DNA from: Posidoniimonas polymericola
GTDB taxonomy: Bacteria > Planctomycetota > Planctomycetia > Pirellulales > Lacipirellulaceae
Direction of reading: 5' to 3'
DNA: 64,000 nt
Assembly: GCF_007859935.1 (NCBI RefSeq)
Contig: NZ_SJPO01000005.1
Coordinates: 62,001 to 126,000, forward strand
The notes beneath the pieces were generated by a model, which saw only the letters and a program-made list of their open reading frames with translations, had not been told where the DNA came from and did not search any database. Below are positions 1 to 10,797 of this stretch, one piece after another. The position numbers and the translations under genes were made by a program. Every line of letters begins with the position of its first letter. Position 1 is the first letter of the stretch.

Positions 1-495
1 CGCTTCAGCCTCAAGAGCCTGCTGCTGGTCGGCGTGCTGGCCTGGGCGGCCAGGTTCGCCCTGCTGGCGTTCTCTAACGGAGCCGCCTACCCGTGGATGA
101 CCTACACCGCGATCATGCTGCACGGCTTCAGCTTCGTGCTGGTGTTCATCCTCGGCCAGCTCTACATCGACCGCCTGGCGCCGGCCGGCGCTAGGGCTTC
201 GGCCCAGGGCATGCACGTGCTGGCCGTGTTCGGCATCGGCACGCTGATTGGTTCGCGCCTGACAGGCTGGGCGCAGTCGGTTTGGCTGACCCCGCTGGGC
301 GTCGATCCCCCGCCCTACGAGTGGCAGAAGTTCTGGCTGCTGCAGTGCGGCGTGAGCCTGGCCGCCGCCGCTATGTTCGCAATCTTCTTTATCGAGACGC
401 CCCTCACCACCGGCGACGCATCCGCCAGCCCCCAACCGCCCGAGCCCGGCCCGGAAGAACTCGCCGAGGCCGAGGCCCACAACCCCACCGCGTAG
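1..495 (+). CDS. MFS transporter, nucleoside:H+ symporter-like (C-terminal part)
   Basis: The reading frame is already open at base 1 and runs to a TAG stop, so this is the C-terminal ~164 residues of a larger protein. It shows about four hydrophobic helices. The stretch around ILGQLYIDRLAP followed by SAQGMHVLAVFGIGTLIGS resembles the later helices of NupG/XapB-type nucleoside permeases of the major facilitator superfamily, which import nucleosides using the proton gradient. The last 30 residues are a Pro/Glu-rich cytoplasmic tail. Substrate is inferred from family resemblance only. The N-terminal half lies outside the window. A strong hairpin follows the stop codon. Confidence 0.75.
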   Translation, partial: RFSLKSLLLVGVLAWAARFALLAFSNGAAYPWMTYTAIMLHGFSFVLVFILGQLYIDRLAPAGARASAQGMHVLAVFGIGTLIGSRLTGWAQSVWLTPLGVDPPPYEWQKFWLLQCGVSLAAAAMFAIFFIETPLTTGDASASPQPPEPGPEELAEAEAHNPTA

Positions 496-506
496 CCCCC
501 GCCCCA

Positions 507-530
507 CCCCGGATCCGGCGCCGGGGTTTT
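507..530 (+). terminator. Probable intrinsic terminator after the MFS transporter
   Basis: A CCCCGG / CCGGGG stem with an 8-nt loop is followed directly by TTTT, 12 bases after the transporter stop codon. Confidence 0.6.
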
Positions 531-541
531 GTTCCATTTTC

Positions 542-703
542 GTTGTGTCCAAAGAGTTGTGTCCAAAAACACGAGCGGAGGGGACAAAACTCGGTCCAAT
601 CTCTCTGCCCGGATCGCGTTTCACGCTGGTATCACAGCGTTAGGGCGCCCGAGACCGTGCGGCCCCGGGGGGTTTTGTCCGCTAGGTCGCCACGTTTTGT
701 CTC
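542..703. repeat. GGGGACAAAAC-type intergenic repeat, locus 1
   Basis: The gap 496-877 has no convincing gene. It holds a direct repeat GTTGTGTCCAAA (542-553 and 556-567), then GGGGACAAAAC at 580-590, and the reverse form GTTTTGTC at 672-679 and 694-701. A related arrangement (GAGTCCAAAAC, spacer, GGGGACAAAAC, plus inverted GTTTTGTCCCC) occurs at 35121-35269. Function is unknown. The rest of the gap shows nothing recognisable. Confidence 0.5.
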
Positions 704-877
704 CTGCATCGGTGAGCAGCCGCCAAGACCCAGCCCCAACATCCCCCCCACCAACCGCGCAGCAGCTTCCCCAGCCCACGGCGCCAGCCGTGGGACAAAC
801 CGGGGGAAACGGCGTACTTGCACGCCCCCCATTAAACCGCGCCAGGTGGCCTCATTTCTACAAGAATCACCTGCCCA

Positions 878-2416
878 CTAGCTCCACAGCTTCCGGTCCA
901 GCATCCGGTAGTTCACCGCCTCGCTGATGTGCTCGGCGCCGATTGTTGCGTCCCCCGCTAGGTCGGCGATGGTTCTCGCCACCCGCAGAACCTTGTCGTG
1001 CGCCCGGGCCGACAGGCCGAGGTGGTGCACGCTCTCCCGCAGCAATTCCGCGCCCCGGGCTTCGAGCCCACAGTAGCGGCGGACCTCCTGCGGGCTCATC
1101 GTGGCGTTCGTCACAGCCGCGGTCCCCTCGAACCGCCGCATCTGCACGCGACGCGCCTCGGCAACCTGGTCGCGCATCGACGCGCTGCTGGTGCCCTCCA
1201 CACTCGACGAGAGCTCCTGGTACTCGACCGCTGGCACCTCGATGTGCAAATCGATGCGGTCGAGCAGCGGGCCGGAGATCTTGCTCATATAGCGTTCGAC
1301 CTGCATCACCGAGCAGTGGCACTCGCGTCGCGGGTCGTTGCGGTAGCCGCAGGGGCACGGGTTGAGCGAGGCAATCAGCATGAAATCTGCCGGGAAGCGG
1401 TTGCTGGCCAGCGCCCGGCTGATCGTGACGTGCCCGTCTTCGAGCGGCTGGCGCAGCACCTCCAGAGTCTGCCGGTTGAACTCCGGCAGCTCGTCCAGGA
1501 ACAGCACGCCGTGGTGCGCGAGGCTGATCTCGCCGGGCGAGGGGGTCGAGCCCCCTCCGACCAAGCCGGCGTTGCTGATCGTGTGGTGCGGCGCCCGGAA
1601 CGGCCGCTGGGCCATCAACGCCTGCCCCTCCTCCAGCCGGCCGACCGCGCTGTAGATCCTGGTGGTGTCGATCGACTCGTCGGCCGACAGGTCGGGCAGG
1701 ATTGTCGGCGCCCGCTTGGCGAGCATCGTCTTGCCCGACCCAGGTGGCCCGAGCATCAGCAAATTGTGGTTGCCGGCCGCGGCGATGGTCATCGCCCGCT
1801 TGGCCATCTCCTGGCCGCGGACATCGGCGAAGTCGACGCTGTAGCCGCCGTGCACGGCGAACAGCTCGTCGACGCGGCACGGCTGGGGCTCGATGTCGAT
1901 CTGCCCCGCAAAGAACCCGGCCGCCTGCGCCAGGCTCTCAACGGCGATCACCTCCAAGCCCTTCACAACCGCCGCCTCCGGAGCGTTCTGGTGCGGCACC
2001 ACCAGCCCCCGCACGCCAGTCTGCCGCGAGGCCGCCAGCGCCATCGACAACGCCCCCTTCACCGGCCGCGTTGCGCCGTCGAGCGCCAACTCACCGACCA
2101 CGGCGTAATCCCGCAGCCGCTCGGGCGGCACCTGACCGCTGCCCGCCAGCACGCCCAGCCCAATTGGCAGGTCGAACGAAGCGGCCTGCTTGGGAAGCTC
2201 GGCAGGGGCGAGGTTGATCACAATCCGATCGTGCGGCCGGACGAAGCCGCTGTTCACCATCGCCCGCTCGATGCGGTGCGTGCTCTCACGGACCGCGGCC
2301 TCGGGGAGTCCTACGAGGATCGTCTTGGGGACGGCGCCGGGCGAGACGTCCACCTCGGCCACGACCGGCAGGGCGTCAATTCCTAGCAGGCTGTAGGTGT
2401 GCAACTTGGCAAGCAT
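878..2416 (-). CDS. comM: YifB/ComM family Mg-chelatase-like AAA+ ATPase
   Basis: 512 residues, the usual size for YifB/ComM (about 506). The N-terminal ChlI-like domain starts MLAKLHTYSLLGID and has the family's invariant look. The AAA+ core has Walker A GPPGSGKT near residue 222 and Walker B LFLDELPEF near 302, followed by the C-terminal Mg-chelatase-related domain. In gamma-proteobacteria ComM is a hexameric helicase that promotes branch migration during integration of transformed DNA; that role is assumed, not shown, here. The start at 2416 was chosen because family similarity begins there; 37 upstream in-frame codons look non-coding. A perfect TACTGT-N8-ACAGTA palindrome lies 19 bp before the start. 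Confidence 0.92.
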   Translation of the reverse strand: MLAKLHTYSLLGIDALPVVAEVDVSPGAVPKTILVGLPEAAVRESTHRIERAMVNSGFVRPHDRIVINLAPAELPKQAASFDLPIGLGVLAGSGQVPPERLRDYAVVGELALDGATRPVKGALSMALAASRQTGVRGLVVPHQNAPEAAVVKGLEVIAVESLAQAAGFFAGQIDIEPQPCRVDELFAVHGGYSVDFADVRGQEMAKRAMTIAAAGNHNLLMLGPPGSGKTMLAKRAPTILPDLSADESIDTTRIYSAVGRLEEGQALMAQRPFRAPHHTISNAGLVGGGSTPSPGEISLAHHGVLFLDELPEFNRQTLEVLRQPLEDGHVTISRALASNRFPADFMLIASLNPCPCGYRNDPRRECHCSVMQVERYMSKISGPLLDRIDLHIEVPAVEYQELSSSVEGTSSASMRDQVAEARRVQMRRFEGTAAVTNATMSPQEVRRYCGLEARGAELLRESVHHLGLSARAHDKVLRVARTIADLAGDATIGAEHISEAVNYRMLDRKLWS

Positions 2417-2434
2417 GTTCTGGCCCTCCGGGGA

Positions 2435-2454
2435 TACTGTACACGCGGACAGTA
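2435..2454 (-). promoter_or_regulatory. LexA/SOS-box-like operator before comM
   Basis: TACTGT-N8-ACAGTA is perfectly symmetric and fits the gamma-proteobacterial LexA consensus CTGT-N8-ACAG. It sits 19 bp upstream of the comM start codon, a position where a repressor would block transcription. The LexA motif of this organism is unknown to me, so the assignment is by resemblance. Confidence 0.45.
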
Positions 2455-2605
2455 TGCCGCGACCGGGCGGGCGATGCAAGCAGTTTTCTCGTAGAAACCG
2501 CAACCCACCGTGCGTGCCCCCGGGCACGCCCCCTGTTGTAGCCTCTATACTGGGTCCATCTCGAGTTGAGTTGCTCCTCTCCGCCTCGCCACCTGAGCGT
2601 GCTTA

Positions 2606-3982
2606 ATGATCTTGCGATTTCTCGTTCCCGGCCTGCTGCTGACCGTGGCATTCTGGTCCTGCCTGCCGAGCTCCGCGGCTGCCGAGGGCTCTGGCGCCAA
2701 GCGCCCCAACATCGTGTTCATCATGGCCGACGACCTCGGCTTCGCGGACCTCGGCTGCTACGGGCAGCGAGTGATCCAAACGCCCTGCATCGACCGGCTG
2801 GCTGCAGAGGGCATGCGGTTCAGCCAGTGCTACGCGGGTTCGACCGTCTGCGCCCCGTCGCGCAGCGTGCTAATGACTGGGCTGCACACCGGGCACACCA
2901 CCGTGCGGGGCAACAACGGCCTCGGGGGGGTAGTCGGTCTGGGCGGCGCGAAGGGCCGCGTCCCGCTGCGGGAAGACGATGTCACGGTGGCTCAGGTCTT
3001 GAAACAGGCGGGCTACGCCACCGGGATGGCGGGCAAGTGGGGCCTCGGCGAGCCCAACACCTCCGGCGAGCCCGGCAGGCAGGGGTTCGACGAGTTCTTC
3101 GGCTACCTCAACCAGCGCCGCGCCCACCACTACTACCCCGACTTCCTCTGGCACAACCAGCGGCGGGTCGAGTTGCCGGGCAACGCCGGGGGTCGGCAGC
3201 AAGCGTACTCACACGCCCTGATCATGGACCACGCGCTGCGGTTCATCCGCCAGCACCAGCACGGGCCGTTCTTCCTGTACCTGCCGATCTGCCTGCCCCA
3301 CGACGAGTACGAGGTTCCCTCAACCGATCCCTACCACAATCCAGCCTGGACCGAGACCGAGCGGGCGTACGCGGCTATGGTTTCGCTGATGGACCGTGAT
3401 GTCGGGCGGGTCGGCGACCTGCTGGAGGAGCTCGGCCTGGCCGGAAACACGCTGCTGTTCTTCTGCTCCGACAACGGCGCCGCCCTGCGGTTCGAGGGCC
3501 GCTTCGACAGCAGCGGCCCGCTGCGGGGCGCCAAACGAGACATGTACGAGGGGGGCATCCGCACGCCAATGATTGTCCGCTGGCCGGGAAAGATTGAAGC
3601 GGCAAGCGAGAGCCAACTCGTGTGGAGCTTCGCCGACGTGCTGCCGACACTGGCCGACGCGGCCGGGGCCGAGCCGCCGGCCGACCTCGACGGGCAGAGC
3701 GTGCTTCCGACGCTGCTCGGCGGGCCGCAGGACCTCTCCGATCGCCTGCTGTACTGGGAGTTCTTCGAGGCCGGTTTCCAGCAGGCGGCGCGGCGCGGCA
3801 AATGGAAGGCGGTGCGTCCGGCGGCCGACAGTGAACTCGAGCTGTACGACCTCGATGCCGACCCGGGCGAGGCCAACAACGTCGCGGCCCTGCACCCTGA
3901 GGTGGTGCGGAGCTTCGAACAGCAATTCCAGACCGCCCGCACGCCTTCGCCCCACTGGCCCGCGCCCGGCGATCAGCAGTAG
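2606..3982 (+). CDS. Secreted type I sulfatase (arylsulfatase family)
   Basis: 458 residues with a signal peptide (about residues 1-27, MILRFLVPGLLLTVAFWSC then an Ala-rich cleavage region). The alkaline-phosphatase-fold metal site is visible as NIVFIMADDLGFADLG, and the sulfatase signature CAPSR places the Cys converted to formylglycine at residue 82. A second metal-site motif, FFCSDNGA, lies near residue 290. Such enzymes hydrolyse sulfate esters, in planctomycetes typically on algal polysaccharides; the actual substrate cannot be read from sequence. Cys-type sulfatases need a separate formylglycine-generating or anSME enzyme, not seen here. It stands alone, convergent with the next gene with only 3 bp between stops. 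The mature enzyme probably acts in the periplasm or outside. Confidence 0.93.
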   Translation: MILRFLVPGLLLTVAFWSCLPSSAAAEGSGAKRPNIVFIMADDLGFADLGCYGQRVIQTPCIDRLAAEGMRFSQCYAGSTVCAPSRSVLMTGLHTGHTTVRGNNGLGGVVGLGGAKGRVPLREDDVTVAQVLKQAGYATGMAGKWGLGEPNTSGEPGRQGFDEFFGYLNQRRAHHYYPDFLWHNQRRVELPGNAGGRQQAYSHALIMDHALRFIRQHQHGPFFLYLPICLPHDEYEVPSTDPYHNPAWTETERAYAAMVSLMDRDVGRVGDLLEELGLAGNTLLFFCSDNGAALRFEGRFDSSGPLRGAKRDMYEGGIRTPMIVRWPGKIEAASESQLVWSFADVLPTLADAAGAEPPADLDGQSVLPTLLGGPQDLSDRLLYWEFFEAGFQQAARRGKWKAVRPAADSELELYDLDADPGEANNVAALHPEVVRSFEQQFQTARTPSPHWPAPGDQQ

Positions 3983-3985
3983 CAG

Positions 3986-4522
3986 CTACCCGCGGCACAA
4001 TTCCTGCAACTTGAGCACGGTGTTCCAGTTGCGGGCGGTGGCGGCGACCTTCAGCGACCGCTCGGCTCCGGCGGCGAGCTTCGAACGGCCGATCCCGTCG
4101 GGGGCGTGTAGGAAGAACGCGCCGTCGGAGATCTGCCATGCCTCGGACTTGGAGCGGGCCGCGTCGAGCGCCGCAAGGTCGGCGTCCTTCGGCGCTGCTT
4201 CCAGGAAGTAGAGGTGCAGCGATTTTGGCTCGGCGGCCGCCGCGGGGAACGGGTTCGCTGCGATCAGCGCGGCGAGCCGCGCAGCCGAGAGCACGAGCGT
4301 AGCGGGCCGGAAGCCGTGGGACGCGTCGACCTGATCGGCGATGTCCTTTGCGAGTCGCCCGGCGTCCTTGCGCGTCGATTCGAATACCGCGTTGCCACTC
4401 TGGATGTACGTGCGGGCGTTCTTGCAGCCGAGCGACTCGAGCCCCGCCGCCCACTCCGTCATCGGCAGCTTGTTCTTGCCGCCGACATTCACTCCGCGGA
4501 GCAGGGCAATCCAGGTCGCCAA
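3986..4522 (-). CDS. DUF1697 family protein
   Basis: 178 residues. Family similarity begins at TWIALLRGVNVGGKNKLPM, the typical DUF1697 N-terminus, and continues through NARTYIQSGNAVFES. I chose the TTG start at 4522 because GGAG lies 7 nt upstream and the family normally starts two residues before the conserved block; an ATG 27 codons further upstream would add an unlikely leader. The function of DUF1697 proteins is unknown; they are soluble cytosolic proteins with no membrane segment visible here. It ends 3 bp from the convergent sulfatase stop. Confidence 0.85.
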   Translation of the reverse strand: MATWIALLRGVNVGGKNKLPMTEWAAGLESLGCKNARTYIQSGNAVFESTRKDAGRLAKDIADQVDASHGFRPATLVLSAARLAALIAANPFPAAAAEPKSLHLYFLEAAPKDADLAALDAARSKSEAWQISDGAFFLHAPDGIGRSKLAAGAERSLKVAATARNWNTVLKLQELCRG

Positions 4523-4571
4523 GGGCAGACTCCAGAGGGGAGATTCCGTAAGTAGGGTTACAAACGGATCA

Positions 4572-4903
4572 CTAGTACCGGGGCACGCCGGGATCGATCT
4601 CAACCGCCCACTGATCGATCCCGCCGGCCATGCTCTGCGCGGCGGTAAAGCCCTGCGAACGCAGCCAATTGGCGACCTGGGCGCTCCGCATGCCGTGGTG
4701 GCAGTACACGACGACCGGCGTGTCGCGGTGCGGGTCGAGCTCGCCGACGCGGGCCTGAATCCCGCTCATCGGCAGCAGCGTGGCTCCGTCGATCACACCG
4801 ATCGCGAACTCACTCTCCTCGCGGCAGTCGAGCAGCACCAGCTCCTCTCCCGCGTCGAGGCGGCGTTTGGTCTCGCCGCAGGTCACTTCGAGTGGGAGGT
4901 CGC

Positions 4904-4907
<4 letters not shown>
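4572..4907 (-). CDS. Rhodanese-like single-domain protein
   Basis: 111 residues forming one rhodanese domain, with the catalytic Cys69 in the loop CHHGMRS and the conserved [10 protein letters not shown] segment near residue 25. These proteins carry sulfane sulfur as a Cys-persulfide; the physiological acceptor is not evident. Its start overlaps the stop of the upstream pyrophosphatase gene by 4 nt, so the two are probably translationally coupled and share one mRNA. No signal peptide, so cytoplasmic. Confidence 0.9.
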
Positions 4908-7207
<2,300 letters not shown>

Positions 7208-7461
7208 GACTCAACTCCTGCAGAATCTATAACAAGTCTAAGGATCGTCTCTCGACCGCGGGCGAACGGCCCGCGTCTCAACGATTGTCTTGGTTAGGAC
7301 GCGAAGTGAAAATGCCAAATGGCCAACCACGCCCCATCGAGTAGCCCTCACGAGCGCGACGCCAGAGCGGCGCTTTCAACCATAGAGTGCGGGCAAACTA
7401 CTCCAGGTCATCAAAGTCTGTCAACAAGGCAAAATTCGGTAGATTGCGGACTCGCCGGGCG

Positions 7462-8460
7462 TCATTGTCGGATCATCTGGGCCCGCCACAGATTGGTGAG
7501 CCAGGTCTGCACGAGCGTCGCTTGATTGGCGTTCCGCCCCAGCGCGGTCTCTGCCGCGAGGCACGCGTCGATGCAGCGTACGGCGGTCTCGGGGGCGACC
7601 GCGTCGGTCGCTTGGCCGACCATCGCCCCGCGGTAGTGGCTCACGGCGGTGTCGATCAGGCGCGAAAGTCTTGCGCGTTTTTCTGCCGGCTCTGCCCCCC
7701 CTTCCGCCGAGTGGGCCACGGCCTCGGCGGCGAGTCGAATCGGATCAAAGCCGCGGTTGCTCAGGCGCCGGAGGAGCGTCTCGGCGAAGTCGGCGGCCGC
7801 CGAGTCCCGCGCGGCCAACGCGGTCGCCACACTGCCCCCCGAGGCGGCGGCCAGCGTCCCCGCGTTGTCGCCCTCCTCAAGCAGGTCGCTCTCGGTCAGC
7901 ACGCGTGCGACGGTCGCCTCGCCGAGCGGGCCAAACCGGACCACCTGGCACCGCGAGCGGATTGTCGGCAGCTGCCGGCTGAGCGACTCGCCTACCAGGA
8001 TCAGCACCGAACGGGGTGGCGGCTCCTCGAGGGTCTTCAGCAGGCAGTTCGCGCTCTCGACGTTCAGGTCGTCGGCGTCGTCGATGACCGCGACCCGCCG
8101 GTTGCCGAGGTACGGCTTGAGAGAGATCTCGTGACAGAGCCCCTGCTGATTGCGGTGCTCTTTGTCGCCAATAAAAAGGTCAATCGGCAGCACCGACTTG
8201 CCTTCGGGCCGCGCGACCTCGATCACGTCGGGGTGGTTGCTGGCGGCCAGCAGCCGGCACGACTCGCACGCGCCGCACGGGGAAAGCGACTCGTCGGCGG
8301 CCTGAGAGCACAGCAGCGACGCGGTCAGCAGCCGGGCGAACCGCCGCTTGCCGACGCCCGCAGGCCCTACAAACAGGTACGTGCTCGCAAGCCGGTTGTG
8401 GGCGAGCGTCCGCCGGAACCGGGTGAAGACCTCATCGTGCTCATAGACGTGAAACGACAT
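7462..8460 (-). CDS. holB: DNA polymerase III subunit delta-prime
   Basis: 332 residues from the ATG at 8460 (an alternative TTG lies three codons upstream). Clamp-loader AAA+ fold: P-loop GPAGVGKRR at residues 32-40, a four-Cys zinc module (LLCSQ... then CGACESC), the DDADDLN Walker B-like strand and the sensor/SRC-like motif IRSRCQ. As delta-prime it is the stator of the clamp loader that opens the beta ring. The P-loop is well preserved, which also fits a DnaX-like relative, but the short length and absence of DnaX C-terminal domains favour holB. Transcribed separately from hppA; the 254-bp gap between them shows nothing clear. Confidence 0.88.
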   Translation of the reverse strand: MSFHVYEHDEVFTRFRRTLAHNRLASTYLFVGPAGVGKRRFARLLTASLLCSQAADESLSPCGACESCRLLAASNHPDVIEVARPEGKSVLPIDLFIGDKEHRNQQGLCHEISLKPYLGNRRVAVIDDADDLNVESANCLLKTLEEPPPRSVLILVGESLSRQLPTIRSRCQVVRFGPLGEATVARVLTESDLLEEGDNAGTLAAASGGSVATALAARDSAAADFAETLLRRLSNRGFDPIRLAAEAVAHSAEGGAEPAEKRARLSRLIDTAVSHYRGAMVGQATDAVAPETAVRCIDACLAAETALGRNANQATLVQTWLTNLWRAQMIRQ

Positions 8461-8563
8461 CCGTGCCAACAGGTCGAAGGTGTTGGAAGCAGGAGTAGCT
8501 CCCTAGATGATCAACCTTCGAGCCGCCCGTGACAAGAGTCGGACGGGGCCTAAGAGTTCGGCC

Positions 8564-10033
8564 TCAGCTCGCGGCGGCCTTGGCGGTCCGGGACAGCACG
8601 ACCGCCTCGCGGAGTTGCCGCAGCTTGATCGGCATCGCCAGGCAGCGGCGGTGGTCGGAGGTCACGGCGTGCGACTTCCACGACTTCTGGGCCTCGTCCA
8701 GCAGCAGCACGGCGGGCAGGTCGCGGGTGGCGGTCTCCTCGCCAAAATGGTTGAACATCTCGAGGGCGGGCTGGCCGATCTCGCCGGTGCAGAACACCAC
8801 GATCTCGGCGGTCGTCGGGTCGCTGCGGAAGCGGTCGAGCGCCCGCTCAGGGTCGGTCGTGACCAGCACCCGGTAGCCGTTGCGCTTAAACAGCTCGCGG
8901 AGCACGTCCTGCCGCTTGATCGAGGACTCGACCACCATCAGCTTGCGGGGCTGGCCGTCGGGCCCCAGGCCCTCGGTGCCGACGGTCTTGTCCTGCTTCT
9001 TGGCTTGCTCGGCTCCGGTCTCGGCCCGCTTGATGGCGAGCTTCAGATCGGCCAGCATCTCGCCGGGCGTCTGGTAGCGTCGCGCCGGGTCGAACTCGAT
9101 CGCCTTGTTGATGACCATTGTCAGAACCGGGGGCACATCAGGAGCGATGCTGGCCAGCGGAGCAATCTCCTGGTAACGCGTCTTGGCCAACCGCTGCATG
9201 CGGTCGCGGGTCTCGGACAGCGGCGGCCGCCCACTGACCATCTGGTAGAACATGCATCCGGCAAAGAAGATGTCGCTGCGGGTGTCGTCCTTCCGCATGC
9301 CGGTCGCGCGCTCGAGCCCGGCGTAGTCGATCGCGCGGGCGTTGGCGGCTTCTCCGTCGGCGACCTCTTCCTCGAGCGCGGCCAGGCCGAAGTCGACCAG
9401 CATCGCCTTGCCGGTGCTCGAGACCAGCACATTCGACATCTTGAGGTCGCGGTGCGTGACGCCCAGCTGGAAGGCCCCGTTGAGCCCCGCCACGACATCG
9501 GCGGTGATGTTGGCGGCCTCGATCGGGGCGAACTGCTTGCGGACCTTGTACAGCTCGCGGAGGTTCCGCCCCTCGACAAAGTCCATCACGATGTAGTGGA
9601 CCCCGGCCTTCGAGTAGACCTCGTGGATCGGCACGATGTTCGGGTGCTTGAGCGTCGCGCCCAGTTCCCCCTCGCGCCGGAACAACTCGGTCTCGTTGGG
9701 GTCGTTGCTCTTGCTGGTCCGCAGCACCTTAACGGCAAACACCTCGCCGGTTTTGCGGTGCACGGCGCGGAACACACGGGCGAACGTGCCGGAGCCTACC
9801 GAATACTGGACCTTGTAGTCGCCGTAGAAGAAGCCGTTCCGCTGGCCCTTCATCAGCCGGTCGAGCTGGTAGTTGGTGACCAGGCCCTTCCGCACCAAGA
9901 CCTGGGCGAACGTGTCGAGGTCGACGTTGCGCGAGCCGAGTTCGCTCCAAACCGATTGGGCCTGTTGCTCCGTCAGGACGTTGACGTCTTGGGCCCTTTG
10001 CGAGAGCTGCTCGGCGGTCGTAACGCTAGACAT
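8564..10033 (-). CDS. Ser/Thr protein kinase with N-terminal helical domain and receiver-like C-terminus
   Basis: 489 residues. Residues 1-65 form a helical segment of a kind often seen before planctomycete kinases. The kinase domain (about 70-340) has the glycine loop VGSGTFARV, the ATP-binding Lys in FAVKVLR, catalytic HRDLKMSN and DFG, so it should be active. Residues 365-485 resemble a response-regulator receiver, but the acidic pair is VESS, the phospho-acceptor strand reads IVVFCTGE, and no KP motif is clear, so it probably cannot be phosphorylated by a His kinase. No membrane helix is seen, unlike PknB-type receptors, so it is likely cytosolic. Its substrate is unknown. Confidence 0.9.
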   Translation of the reverse strand: MSSVTTAEQLSQRAQDVNVLTEQQAQSVWSELGSRNVDLDTFAQVLVRKGLVTNYQLDRLMKGQRNGFFYGDYKVQYSVGSGTFARVFRAVHRKTGEVFAVKVLRTSKSNDPNETELFRREGELGATLKHPNIVPIHEVYSKAGVHYIVMDFVEGRNLRELYKVRKQFAPIEAANITADVVAGLNGAFQLGVTHRDLKMSNVLVSSTGKAMLVDFGLAALEEEVADGEAANARAIDYAGLERATGMRKDDTRSDIFFAGCMFYQMVSGRPPLSETRDRMQRLAKTRYQEIAPLASIAPDVPPVLTMVINKAIEFDPARRYQTPGEMLADLKLAIKRAETGAEQAKKQDKTVGTEGLGPDGQPRKLMVVESSIKRQDVLRELFKRNGYRVLVTTDPERALDRFRSDPTTAEIVVFCTGEIGQPALEMFNHFGEETATRDLPAVLLLDEAQKSWKSHAVTSDHRRCLAMPIKLRQLREAVVLSRTAKAAAS

Positions 10034-10166
10034 CGATTGATTCAGCAGGCGGTTGCGCCTGAGCAGGTCGAAGGGGTTCCTGGCGGCGGGTGCTGGCCAT
10101 GGGCGTCCGAGCGGGGCGCCCTCCAGCAGCGGCAGACCATCCCGCGGTCTGCCGCACGCAAAGCAA

Positions 10167-10520
10167 TCAGTCCTCGAGCTTGGAGCGGTAGTCGTCCCGC
10201 TCGCGGCGGGTCGCTTCGAGGTCGAACATCAGGTACTTCATGTCGAGCCGAAGCTGGCTGAGGGCGTCTTGCACCAGGGTCAAGATCCGACGCCGGCGTC
10301 CCGTGCTCTCGACAACTCGGTCGAGCAGCGGAAGGACTTCTGCCCGCTGGGGCTCTGGGAGGTTTTGAATCGCGGTGACGAGTTGCTGCAGATCAGCGGG
10401 GAGCTGGGCGGCGGTTTCCGAGGCGAGGCGTTGCGTTTCTGGCATTGGGTAGATCTCCGAGGCGGGTTGAACACCAGCCTCAATTTGCAGCTGGCGCGCC
10501 ACAGCCCGCCAGATAGCCAT
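10167..10520 (-). CDS. Hypothetical coiled-coil protein
   Basis: 117 residues, starting MAIWRAVARQLQ. I do not recognise the family. The C-terminal third (LRLDMKYLMFDLEATRRERD) is charged and predicted coiled coil; there are no Cys pairs, signal peptide or membrane segments. Codon use resembles the neighbours, with G/C at third positions, supporting a real gene. It lies 130 bp downstream of the kinase gene on the same strand and could be cotranscribed. The 277-bp gap to the next, divergent gene holds no recognised site. Confidence 0.6.
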   Translation of the reverse strand: MAIWRAVARQLQIEAGVQPASEIYPMPETQRLASETAAQLPADLQQLVTAIQNLPEPQRAEVLPLLDRVVESTGRRRRILTLVQDALSQLRLDMKYLMFDLEATRRERDDYRSKLED

Positions 10521-10797
10521 TTACGAAAGCCCCAACTGATTCTACGCAAACGGGTTACGAATAATCAAGCGGTTGGCGCCAGCGACGGACCCCAATTGCC
10601 CAGATGATGCGTCTTTTCATCAATCGATCTCGCTAACGGCCCAAGACCCTGCTAAAAACCCGTGAATTTGGCTCCCGCGGCCGGGTTCGACGCCCGTTGC
10701 ACAACGGCAACACGGCCCGCCGCCCCACGATTCGAAAATCCGACTCCGCGCTCGGTTCCACAACCGCCGCAGCGGGCAAACCACCAAGACACCCAAT

